Below, one piece after another: positions 1-11,500 of a stretch of 64,000 nucleotides of DNA. The stretch is from contig CM030837.1 in the NCBI GenBank assembly GCA_018105865.1, forward strand, positions 8,380,725 through 8,444,724. Reading direction: 5' to 3'. The translations under genes and the position numbers were made by a program. Within the stretch, counting starts at the first letter, position 1; each line of letters starts with the position of its first letter. Origin of the DNA: Metaphire vulgaris (taxonomy: Eukaryota > Annelida > Clitellata > Crassiclitellata > Megascolecidae). The notes beneath the pieces were generated by a model that saw only the letters and a list, made by a program, of their open reading frames with translations, was not told the DNA's origin and ran no database searches.

Positions 1-276
1 GTGGAGAAGTTGTGGAGAAAGAAATAAATAAAGATGTCATGTCATTCTGCATATGTGTCCAAAGAGATAGAATTTCCTTTGTTTACGCTTTACAGCATGG
101 TTTGCTTCGGCTGGGATAAGATACGAGAAAAGTAGAACACATATAGTTGTTTAAAACTTATTCTTGACTTTACACTTCTCATCTTCATTTGAGCCTTCAT
201 CAGCATTTAAGCTACAAAATCACAAGCCTTCTGTGTTTCTGCATGTGTGTGTGTGTGTGTGTATGTGTATGTATAT

Positions 277-2310
277 TAGGGTGGCCCACGATACTATGGG
301 AAAGAAAAAAAGTATAATTTTCGGTTCTCCACAAGGCTGCCCTTGTTACACTAACTAAAAAGAGTGTGCAGGCAGGTTTTTGTACATATTGATGCATATT
401 TGAAGGTCGCTACCAGGAGCAACTTCTTACTGCTGACTGTTTAATTACTCATTTGATTTGGGCGGCTGATGCTGAAGGGTTTGCCTCTCGGTTCTTTTTA
501 ATAATTTTCCACACGTACAGCGACATCAACAGCTGAAAGTGAAGCATTCTCTTCTTCTCTCCACTACCACTTATTCTCCATTGGGATGGGAAGCTACTTC
601 CTGACATTACTGGCGGTGGTGAGCTTGTTCTTGTTGATCGTATAGCAATTTTGGTGACTAGTGGGCAAACAGAACAACTACTTGCTGTGCCTAAAATTAG
701 CAGAGGAACTGGCGAAGAACAATCACAAGCTTGTATTCATTCCTTGAATGACTGGAAACTGGAAGAACTGGTGCAGGGACTCATGTTTGATACAACAGCA
801 GCCAACACGGGTCTGCGTTTGTGTGCCTGCACCCTCATTGAAAAAGCAATCGGTAAAGAACTGGCGTGGATAGCATGCCGTCATCAGCCGTTCGAGGTGA
901 TGCTGGCAGCCGTGTTTTCTGCAGTTCTTGGACCATCCTGTGGACCTGAGATCAAACTCTTCCAGAGGTTTCGCAAGATGTGGCCAATTATAACGTATTA
1001 CCCGTAACCAGCCAGATTTTCAGATTCCTAATCCCAACAGTAGCATGTTTAACGGTATAACATATACAGACAGCGAACTGAAATTTTGTCATTCTACGCT
1101 GAAGCACTGAAATGTAAAGCACCAAGAGAAGACTACCGGGAGTTGGTTGAACTGAGCTATCTTTTTCTTAGAGGTTCATTGGAGGGTCATCCCAGGTTTC
1201 GTGCACCGGTGCATTGCACAGAGCCAGGTGGATGGCAAAAGCCATCTATTCCCTGAAAATGTTCTTATTCAAAAGGTCAGTTAAATCTGACGGCACGTGA
1301 GCAGAATGGCTTATCAAACATTTCTGTCTTCGTTGCCGTCCTCTATGCTCGCTTCTGGCATGAAGCTCTTCTTGCACAATGTGCACCATTCAACGAAATT
1401 TGATCTTCTACATCATTACCCAGTGTCAACCGTTAGAGTAGCTGCAATCAAGGCATTTCTCTCGCCCTTGTGGTATTTCTCTGAACATCTTATCACACTT
1501 GCCTTATTTGATGATAAAGTGAGCGACGAAACCAAGGCAGCAATGGCCAGCAACTTCTCCCGTCCATTTGAACAACTTCAGGCGCCTGGACGAAAAAAAC
1601 TTTCAATTATTCTACCCCTCTTGAAGAATATGTTACCAGCAGATCTTTGAAGCTGTTCGACTTGCTTGACATGGACGGACAGCAAAAAGCTCAGTCTTTC
1701 TTATCCAAGCCAGTTGCTTTGTGGACTGAAGACTATATTTCAGGAAATGAAACAAAGCGTGAAGCTTCTCAAAGTTGTCAATGACTGCGCAGAACGGGGC
1801 ATTGTTCTCATTCGGTCATATAACAATACCCTTACAATAAACGAGGATCAAAAACAATATCTGGTGAAGCTGGTCAGCAGACACAGGAAATTATTTCCAA
1901 TTCCTACAAAGGCAGCTCTGTCATGCTCACTTACTCAAAAATAAATCCTTAAGACTTTGAAGCTAAGACTCTCTTACGTTTACCCTAAAGACGCTGGACT
2001 CTTTGCTAACCCTACCTAATTTAATATACCTATTAAACTGATTGAAAGGCCGATACTGCATTTAATTATTTTGGATTTCAATCTGTTATAGGTAAGTTGA
2101 ATGGTTTGCATTACACTAATTGCGGCAGACAGTAATAAACTGCTCGTTTCTGATTATCGTATACATACAACAAGAAGTTGCAATTGGTAGCTACCTCTAA
2201 ATATCGTCAGATCATCATAAAATTTTGCATATCTATTACTAGCATCAAGTGGAACATGTGCAGCCTTGTGAAGAAACAATTTTTTAACTTTTTGTTTTTG
2301 GGCCACCCTA
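277..2310 (+). mobile_element. hAT-like DNA transposon with 8 bp target duplication
   Basis: The ends are perfect 12 bp inverted repeats, TAGGGTGGCCCA and TGGGCCACCCTA, flanked on both sides by ATGTATAT (269-276 and 2311-2318), an 8 bp target-site duplication. Imperfect inverted similarity continues inward for about 65 bp (the 'CACAAGGCTGC' stretch occurs near both ends). The element is about 2.03 kb and carries broken open frames on the + strand between 651 and 1944. An 8 bp duplication and TAGGG ends fit the hAT superfamily, but the coding remnant is not one I can assign with certainty. It inserted next to a TA microsatellite. Confidence 0.85.
651..1944 (+). pseudogene. Decayed transposon protein inside the 277-2310 element
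   Basis: Three open stretches in two frames (651-1007, 1297-1650, 1666-1944) lie in order inside the terminal repeats. The first contains 'VQGLMFDTTAANTG' and 'IEKAIGKELAWIACRH', which reads like the acidic catalytic part of a transposase ('MFDTTAxNTG'). The last contains 'VKLLKVVNDCAERG'. Stops and frame changes between them show the copy is inactive. The protein family is inferred only from its position between transposon ends. Confidence 0.6.
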
Positions 2311-2350
<40 letters not shown>

Positions 2351-3251
2351 TTGTATTCATGAATGATTATCCTTTTCATAGAGCTTCTCATTATTTGCAC
2401 TCTGAATTGCACACTTTTCCTGTTATTTAAAGTTTTGTGTTGTACTGCTTTAGATTTGAGTGCACAAGGTCCTTTATGACACTTCATTCATTCTATGTTT
2501 GTTTAGTGAATGCAGAATGTACACTCCATATTTTCTTTTATCCACTGACCTTATAGTTCATCTCATTTAGTGATTTTTAATTAGAGTTGTTTTGCTTGCT
2601 TTTATTGTTTGTGGTCGATGTTGGCAGAATTGATGATTTTGTTATTGATTAAGCTCTCTTTTGCCAGACTTTGAAAGCCTTCCTAAGAGCATTTCCAAGT
2701 ACTAATTATAAAAATTCCTATATTGCATCCATTTTCGTGTATCTGTGTCAGATAAATACTTCTGTTGCCATAAACAGTTAGTTCTTTTGATATATTACAA
2801 GATTTTGAATACCAGTAGATTCAATTTTGACTATACCATTTGTCTCTGCAGATATTAAAAGCTGAGTGCTGATATGTAATCATAAAGATGTTTAGAATTT
2901 CAGTAAAAGGATAGTGGTGAAAATTGTACTGTTGAAATGAGCTGTCTTCTCATTGGAAACTCATAATTTCCAAGTTTTTTGCAGTCTGTCTAACAGATAT
3001 TATTCTGACTTTCTTCTAGCTGCACTCGAATGTCTGCTATTGAGAATTACCAAAATAGTTGGTAAACTATGTAAAAATAATAAGTAATATGTTCTTAACA
3101 CTTTGTTGAGTCTTTCAGTGAAATATCCTGTAGGTCACATGACCTTATATAGATGCATGTTTATTCAGATTATTTTTTAGTATATTTTTACTTATACAGT
3201 TTTTAAAAAACTATTATTTATATATACTGGATAGAGCTGTTGTTTCTGTAG
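2311..3251. other. AT-rich non-coding stretch upstream of first exon
   Basis: It begins with a (TA)n run of about 40 bp (2314-2348), then AT-rich sequence with no open frame that resembles an Ig, Fn3 or transposon protein. It is interpreted as intron of the giant gene. The exon at 3252 seems to start in phase 0, so at least one more exon should lie upstream. Confidence 0.6.
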
Positions 3252-3537
3252 AAGGGAATACAGATCATGGAGCATCCCCATGACCTTCGAGTACAAGAAG
3301 GTGAGAGTGCACGGTTTATGTGTCGTGTGTCACCCAGCATGCCTCTTCCTGTAGTTACGTGGTTTTTCCAGGGCAAACCAATTGCTAACACAGAAATGTT
3401 CCGAATTGAACTAACAAATGATGGATACACCTCGCTTGAAATACCAAAGGTTGATATAGACGATGCTGGAGTTTATACAGTACGTGCGTCTAATCCAGCT
3501 GGAATGGTAGAAGCATCGGCCATGCTATATGTCAAAG
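3252..3537 (+). CDS. Ig (I-set) domain exon, first visible exon
   Basis: It encodes one muscle-type Ig domain of about 95 residues starting near '[20 protein letters not shown]'. It has the B-strand cysteine (ARFMC), the core tryptophan ([10 protein letters not shown]) and the '[15 protein letters not shown]' E-F/F-strand motif. The F-strand cysteine is replaced by Val. The acceptor is ctgtag at 3246-3251 and the donor AAAG/gtattg after 3537. The exon runs from phase 0 to phase 1. This classic domain differs from the array domains downstream, which lack the B-strand cysteine. Confidence 0.85.
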
Positions 3538-6500
3538 GTATTGTGTTGTGAATGATTTCTGAGTTGAAACTGTACCTTTACGATTTGCGTTTAGTTTATT
3601 CTCTGTATTCTTGTGTTTGCCCATTTTTGTTTTGTTGTGATGCTTTTCGGCTCGTAGATGTTCCGATTGTATCTATGTTCGCATTTAAAATTGTGAATTC
3701 CAAAAGTTATATTTCTTTCTGTTTAGCATTCGACAAACACTGTGTTACTAAAAAAATTTGCAATACTGTGATGTTATTTTGTGTTTATTTGTTACTAATA
3801 TCCATTGCACTAATGTGTTTGGAGCTTTTGCTTTAAAGTTTAGTGTGTTTTTAACCCTTTAAATGGGGAATTAAATTTTTTAAGTCATCCCCCCACGGGG
3901 GAATTAATTTTTGGAAAAGGCGTTCGTATGAAAACGTGAACATATACGTTATAAACTTACTATATTTCAGGCTATATAGAAGCTAGAAAGATGCGGTTTG
4001 CACCATTGTTGAGCATTTTTATTGCTCTTTCTATCCATCCGTGCCAAAAGAAAAAAATTGGGGGTAGGGACCACTCTACACCCAAAAATCGGACCCCTCC
4101 CCAACATTTTGTTCAAATTTTGATCAAAGGTCAATAGCAAAACGTCTTCAGTGGTAAACCCACAAATGTGAGCGAGAGAATTTTAGAGGAGTGTAATTGG
4201 AACAGAATAATGCAAAAATTTTGAAGATCGGACCATATTTGGGGTAGTTATGAAGTTTCATACCCAAGTGCCAATTGCTTGCTGAAATGACAATTACGCA
4301 AACGGATTTTCAATGTGAAAAACCGAACAACTCAGTATATTTCAGGCTATATAGAAGCTAGAAAGATGCGGTTTGCACCATTCTTGAGCATTTTTATTGG
4401 TCTTTCGAAACATCCGTGCAAAAAAAATTTGGGGGGTAGGGTCCACTCTACACCCCAAAATCGGACCATCTCCGACAAAAAATTTTCAAAGCTCAAAAAA
4501 AAATTTCAGCGGTGACCCCCCAACTGTGAGCGACAAAGTTGTAGGGATGTGTAATTGGAATAGAATAGTGCAAAAATTTTGAAGATCAGACCATATTTGG
4601 CGTAGTTATAATTTTTCTAGCCTCTGGCTGAAGATTTTTCCTATACATTTTCCAGCCTTGGTTGTTACACAGCCAATATCTCTTGCATATATAGTCAGCA
4701 TTATCGAAAACGGCACCGCCGCCTATCGAATGGATGTGAACTAAATCGGCTCCTGCGTTGGATTTTTGAAAAAATCGCAGGTCCGCGGTACACACTCGCT
4801 TTTATAGCGCACCGTTTATAAACGGCAAACGCCGTTTGGCTATGGTTTTCCGCCGCCGTCTATAAACGGCGAACCCCTGGAAGCGATTAAACAATGAAAG
4901 CAACTATCACTACACGAGTACACGCGTTATCAGATAATGACACAATATTGCAAGGGCAAAATTTGCTTGTGTATCACAAAAGTTCTAAAAGGTTTATTGC
5001 TGATTTACTTTCTCATATAAGATGGGTGTTAGATTTTTAGTTGCCAAAATTTACTCTTGATCCTAAAAGGACAACTTAATTTTAATATGCATTTTGGCTG
5101 TGTCTTTATTCTAAGTCTGTTCTTTCAACAACATTGATGACAGTTATTGATATAAAATTAATAATCTAATATCAGTCCAATTATAATTGTATTGATATTA
5201 GAATATTTTATTATTTGCCAGCAAGATTTTGCTATTTATGCTTTAGAACGGGATGCTGAGGAAGAAACTGTTGAAGTCACAAGAGATGAAGCTGATGGAG
5301 AGAGATCATTTGAGACTATCCAGTCTAAAGATACATCTCCTTATCCAACTGCCAGGACACATTTGGCAAATGAGCCTTTTGATGAACCACTGATAAAGTT
5401 GGAATTGGCATTGGGTGTAGATCCTCACCATACTCTTGAACAGCAGGTTGCTCTAATGAACGTTGAAAACACACAGATTTCATGTGAGTCTGCTGATCTA
5501 AATCAACGGACAGATCAGCTTCCTGTAAATGCACTATCTATGGAAACATCAGAAGCAGAAACTGTAGAACAGCAGACAACTGAAAAAGTGCAGGAATCAT
5601 TTGAAGTTTTCATAATTGAACAACAGGTGATCGAAGAAGTGCAAGAATCATTAGAAGTGCTAGATGAAGAAGAGCAGATGCAAGAATCTTCAGCACAGGC
5701 AGTTGTGGCACAAATGCTAGCTGAGGAGAAACAGAAGCCATCAGAGGCACTGGCAAATGAAGCACAGGTTTCTAATGGAATTCAAGAATTGGAAAGGAGT
5801 ATTGTAGAACAACAAGCTTCTGAAAATGACACATCAGTATTAGATTCTGTTGAGCAGTTGGTATCTGAAGCAGTAGAAAAGTCATCAGAAATTGAAACTG
5901 TGGAGCAACAGGTGTCTGACATAAAACAAAAGTCATCAGAAATTGAAACTGTGGATATAGTACAAGAACAACAGGTGTCTGACATAGTACAGGAGTCGTC
6001 AGACATTGAAACTGTGGAGCAACAGGTCTCTGACATAATACAAGAGTTATCAGAAATTGAAACCGTGGATATAGTACAAGAACAACAGGTGTCTGTCTGA
6101 CATAGTCATCAGACATTGAAACTGTGGAGCAACAGGTCTCTGACATTGTCAAACTGGATATAGGAGCAACAGGTGTCTGACATAGTACAGGAGTGTCAGA
6201 CATTGAAGTACAGGAGCAACAGGTGCCTGACATTGAGACATTGAAACTGTGGAGCAACAGGTCTCTGACATAATACAAGAGTCATCAGAAATTGAAACCG
6301 TGGATATAGTACAAGAGCAACAGGTGTCTGACATAGTACAGGAGTCATCAGACATTGAAACTGTGGAGCAACAGATCTCTGACATAATACAAGAGTCATC
6401 AGAAAATGAAACTGTGGATATAGTGCAAGAACAACAGGTGTCTGACATAGTACAGGAGTCGTCAGACATTGAAACTGTGGAGCAACAGGTCTCTGACATA

Positions 6501-8527
6501 GTACAAGAGTCATCAGAAATTGAAACCGTGGATATAGTACAAGAGCAACAGGTGTCTGACATAGTACAGGAGTCATCAGACATTGAAACTGTGGAGCAAC
6601 AGGTCTCTGACATAATACAAGAGTCATCAGAAATTGAAACCGTGGATATAGTACAAGAGCAACAGGTGTCTGACATAGTACAGGAGTCGTCAGACATTGA
6701 AACTGTGGAGCAACAGGTGTCTGAAATAGTACAGGAGTCGTCAGACATTGAAACTGTGGAGCAACAGGTCTCTGACATAATACAAGAGTCATCAGAAATT
6801 GAAACCGTGGAAAGTTGAACCTGTGGATATAGTTATTGAGCAACAGTCTCTGTGTCAGAAATTGAACCTGTGGATATAGTTATTGAGCAACAGGTGTCTG
6901 ACATAGTACAGGAGTCGTCAGAAATTGAAACCGTGGATATAGTACAAGAGCAACAGGTCTCTGACATAATAAAAGAGTCATCAGAAAATGAAACTGTGGA
7001 TATAGTACAAGAGCAACAGGTCTCTGACATAATACAAGAGTCATCAGAAAATGAAACTGTGGATATAGTGCAAAGAACAACAGGTGTCTGAGCAACAGGT
7101 GTCTGACATAGTACATTGGAGTCTGACATAATCAGAGTCATCAGAAATTGAAACGTGGATATAGTACAAGAGCAACAGGTGTCTGATATAATACAAGAGT
7201 CATCATTGAAATTGAACAGGTCTCTGACATAATGGTCATCAGAAATGAAACCGTGGATATAGTACAAGAGCAACAGGTGTCTGAGCAACAGGTGTCTGAA
7301 CCGTGGATATAGTACAAGGCAACAGGTCTCTGACATAATACAGAGTCATTGAAAAAACTGTGCAAGAACAACAGTGTCTCTGATATAGGAGCAACAGGTC
7401 TCTGATATAGTGCAAGAACAACAGGTGTCTGATATAGTACATGAGTTATCAGGAATTGAAATAGTTGAGCAACAGGTTTCTGAAGAAGCAACAGGATCAG
7501 CAGAAGTAGAAGTTGTGGAGCAACAGGTGTCTGATAAAGTTCAAGAATCATCAGAAAGTGAGACTGTTGAGGAACAGGTATCTGAAGAAATACAGCAATC
7601 ATCAGAGCTAGAACTTCTAGAGCATCAGGTAGCTGAAGAAATACAAGAATTATCAAAAGAAGAAACTGCTGGGCAGCAGGTGTCTGAACAAATACAGGAC
7701 TTACTAGAATTAGGAGTTGCAGAACAGCTAATCTCTGGTGAATTACCGGTCTCATCAGAAATGGCAATTGTAGAAGAACAAGTTGTCTCTGATATACAAG
7801 TATCACTAGATGAAGCCGATGTAGAGCAACAGGTATCCGAGAACATAAAAGAATTATCAAAAATATCAACAGTAGAGCAACAGATAACAACAGAAGAACA
7901 GGAATCATCGGAGGTGACCGTTGAAGATCCTCTTATTCTCATGGATTCTGAGAATTCAGTCAAAGCAGTAGTTTCAGAGGAGCAGGTTGGTGTGATCATT
8001 CTAAAACAGAAAACTTCTTAATTTATGCTATTTTCAAACAGTATCGGTATTTCATGCTTTTGTAAATTCTAATTAGAACGACAACATTTTAACAGGATAA
8101 GTAATATGGCTTAGAATTTCTGGCATGCCAACACTGTATCATATTATCTATCATATTAAGATTCTTCCTCTGTGCCTCTGTGCAAGCATTCTGATTGGTT
8201 GGCTGTGTGAGCGTTCTCATTGGTTGGCTGTGTGATGTTCTCATTGGTTACCTTCAAGCATTCTCATTGGTTGGCTGGGTGAGCATTCTGATTGGTCGTT
8301 CTGGAATATTTGTTGCCTTGAGCGAAGCTTGCCTGATGTGAGCAAAGCGAGCCTGCGTTCTAGTATAATATATATATATACTATATATATATATAGTATA
8401 TAATATATATGACTCATATAATATATATATATATATATTCTGTTTCTGGCACTTTATTATATATATATATATATATTATATAAATGAGTCTTATATATTA
8501 TAGTTATGTGTGTGTGTGTGTATATAT

Positions 8528-8593
<66 letters not shown>

Positions 8594-11500
8594 ATTATAT
8601 ATATATATATATAATATGTTGGCTCTTTGCCAGCTAATTGCAGCAATAGCTAAATAGGAAATGTTTCCAATGTTTTTTTCTTTGGTTTCTGTGATGTTGA
8701 TTTGTCTACTTTGAGGTTTTCCTTGGTGTTGTCGATCCACTGCTTATTTGGTTTTTCTTTTCTTCTGTCCCTGTATTTTTTTGTGTAGAGCTTTGTATGA
8801 CCATTGTTTGTTTCCCATTCTGCACACTTGTCCCATGTCCAAACCATGTTAATCTTATTCTTCTAGTCTTTTCTACAATATTATCTTTAAGCCCAATTCA
8901 TTGTCTGATATCTTCATTTCTTATCTTTTGCAATCTGCTCACTCCCAGTATTTGTCTCAAACAGCACATTTTTGCCACCATTAGCCTTTTTTCATCAGCC
9001 TTTTTTATTGTCCATGTCTCAGAGCCATATAGTACTGAAGGTACTACTATTGTATATTTTCATTTTGGTTTCAGGTGTTTAGTTGTTTTTTTCTACATAG
9101 CTTTTTAATCCTTACCATTGTTTGGAACCTTTTTGATATTCTTGATTTTGTCTTCTGCTGATTGCCATTGTTTTCGATTACTCCTCCAACATATCTGAAT
9201 GATTTGATTGTCCCAATTTGTCCATTCACTTTAATATTAATTGGTTTTGTATGTCTTATCATTATATTCAAACACACACATATCGTATATACATATATGC
9301 AATTATGTACATATATTTTTGAAAGAATATATAATATATACAGTATATACGTAACGTACATAATATGTAGTATATACATAAATATATATTTTAAAATTGA
9401 AAGTTGTGCTATAACTGCATATGAAATTCAGAATTAGATCTCTTGTTTAGTGTTCCAGAGTCAATTGACATCAGCATTAACTGCTAGTCCTTTGCTTTTC
9501 TAGAGCATTGTTGATCTTGTACCAGTCCTTACGTGTGACCTTAGAAAAGACACAACAGTGAACTGTGGGGAAAGACTTTGGCTGAGCTGTGAATTCTCAT
9601 GTAAGGACAGAGTAAACTGCACCTGGTTCAAAGATGGAGTTGAACTGACTGGAGTTAAACACATGTAAGTTGTGCAGTTGATTGGTTTACAAATTTCACA
9701 GTTATGCAGAAATTTTCTGAAATGAATCAATGCAGCAAAGAGTTAACTAAATGAGTTTTTGTATTGACTCAGCTAGCAATGTTTGGCACAGTTGTGCTGA
9801 TTCTTCATTTACGGCTTCCCACCAATTGTGGCAGATATTTATAATGAAATTGGGATCAAAGTTCAAGTTTTAAACTAAAATTTCAAAGATTTATGTTGAA
9901 CAGTTAGAACTAGGAACTACTTCCTTGTTGGTTCACTATTTAATAGTAGTCATGAATTCATTTGTCTAGATTTCACTGTGGCTTGGATTTGGGATATAAA
10001 GGCCATTTGAAAAGCAACAGAAGCTATAAAACAATTCTTTTAATTTTGGTAGTTAGACAGAGCTATAAATAATGCACCTTTTACTTAAAGATGATTTCAA
10101 CATTCTTAGGTGGTCAGATGTAGCAGTTTACAATTTTGGTATGCTTAGTCATATAATAATCATTATCTTGTACTATTTGATCCTCTTTATTGTTAACCTG
10201 CAACTAAAGTTCCATGAAATTTTGTTCATATTTAACTAAAAGATTGTCTTAACTGTTGTAATTAAATGGTATGTTTAATATTGATTTTCACACTGCATAC
10301 ACTGTCTGATTTCTCATAAATTGTTGTTATCGTCCTTCAATTTAGATGTAGGCCTATATTGACCTATCTGATATTTGCCTGAAGACTTTTGGGACTTTTG
10401 CTGTTCCAAGAGTTCTTCAGTGCTAATCTGATTAACATGTTGACTGCGGCATTGTTTCTTTGTCACGCGCGGCCATTATAGACCAGCGTAGCGTATACAC
10501 TATGCAGTGAATGTAGCATATATAGACATATACCTGTATAAGTGTACACGGTGATCACGAAAATCAGGACCCCCTAGATTAATGAATATAACTCAACGAA
10601 AAGTCAACTAATATTCAATAAAGTTATAGTACGTGTACTTTAGATAGTTCTAATGATATTCCACTCATAGTTTGTGTTCAAACGGTCCGCCATTTGCTGC
10701 AATACACGCACGAAGACGCCTACGCAATTGCTTGAATGACGCATCAATGATGCCTTGATCAATCTCGTCCCACACTTGCATGATGCATTGTCACAGGTCC
10801 TCAATATCACGGGCTTTCGTTCGTGAACGCGCGTTCCTGCATAACACTCCAAATTTTTAATCCACCGGATTCAAATCCGGGCTGTTGGGTGGCCAGAGAG
10901 AGTAGGCGGAATGAAGTGTTACCTAACAGTTCAACTGTCTCTCGAGCTCTGTGTGCCACGCCGTCCTGTTGGAATGTGTAATAATCTGAGAAAGTTCGGT
11001 GTTCGCAGCAGTCCCTGCATCAGTAGAACGTCTCTGTAATACTTTCCGTTCACTTTCACCCCGGCTAGTGAATAGCTGTATGAAGTGCTGAAACACCAAC
11101 TGATACCATTAAGGACTTGGTGAAAGACAGTGATGTCCTTCTTTCTTGTACCAGCTAGCGTAGAGGCAAAATACTTTTTGAGGATCGAGACTGCCTCTTA
11201 GGCCTACTATAGTTAAAATTTCAGCATGAATGGTCGAAAGGTTGTTAAATTATACTCATTAATCTAGGGGGTCCCGATTTTCGTGATCACGGTGTATATA
11301 TGGCAGTCGTATTTTAGAGACAAGTAGAAGGAATTCCTAAAATTGGTAAGGTGATGTTGGCTGTGCTATGATTTAAAATAGGGGATTACATTTCTGGTAG
11401 CAATCCTGGGCATCAGATCGGGCCAGACAGCTGAGGAAGATCTGATGCCTTGCTATGAAGAAAACATGAGCTATTAGGGGAAGAAACTTTCTCTGGCCAG

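Larger units (their letters stand above)
3538..5225. other. Intron with a diverged tandem repeat and a GC-rich inverted-repeat stretch
   Basis: The first part is AT-rich. From about 3853 it changes: a motif 'CCCCACGGGGGAATTAA' is followed by two copies of a roughly 360-375 bp unit (see 3953-4615). At 4795-4880 there are repeated inverted 'CCGTTTATAAACGG'-type motifs. No coding sequence similar to known proteins was seen. Confidence 0.6.

Noticed and set aside
164..397. Short open frames around 164-397
   Set aside because: They span the GT microsatellite and the left end of the transposon at 277.
5772..7908. Long minus-strand open frames (Cys/Ser/Thr-rich or Leu/Val/Pro-rich) opposite the acidic exon
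   Set aside because: They are mirror translations of the EQQVSDI repeat; a repeat free of stops in one frame is often open in others. The + strand frame joins Ig exons in phase.
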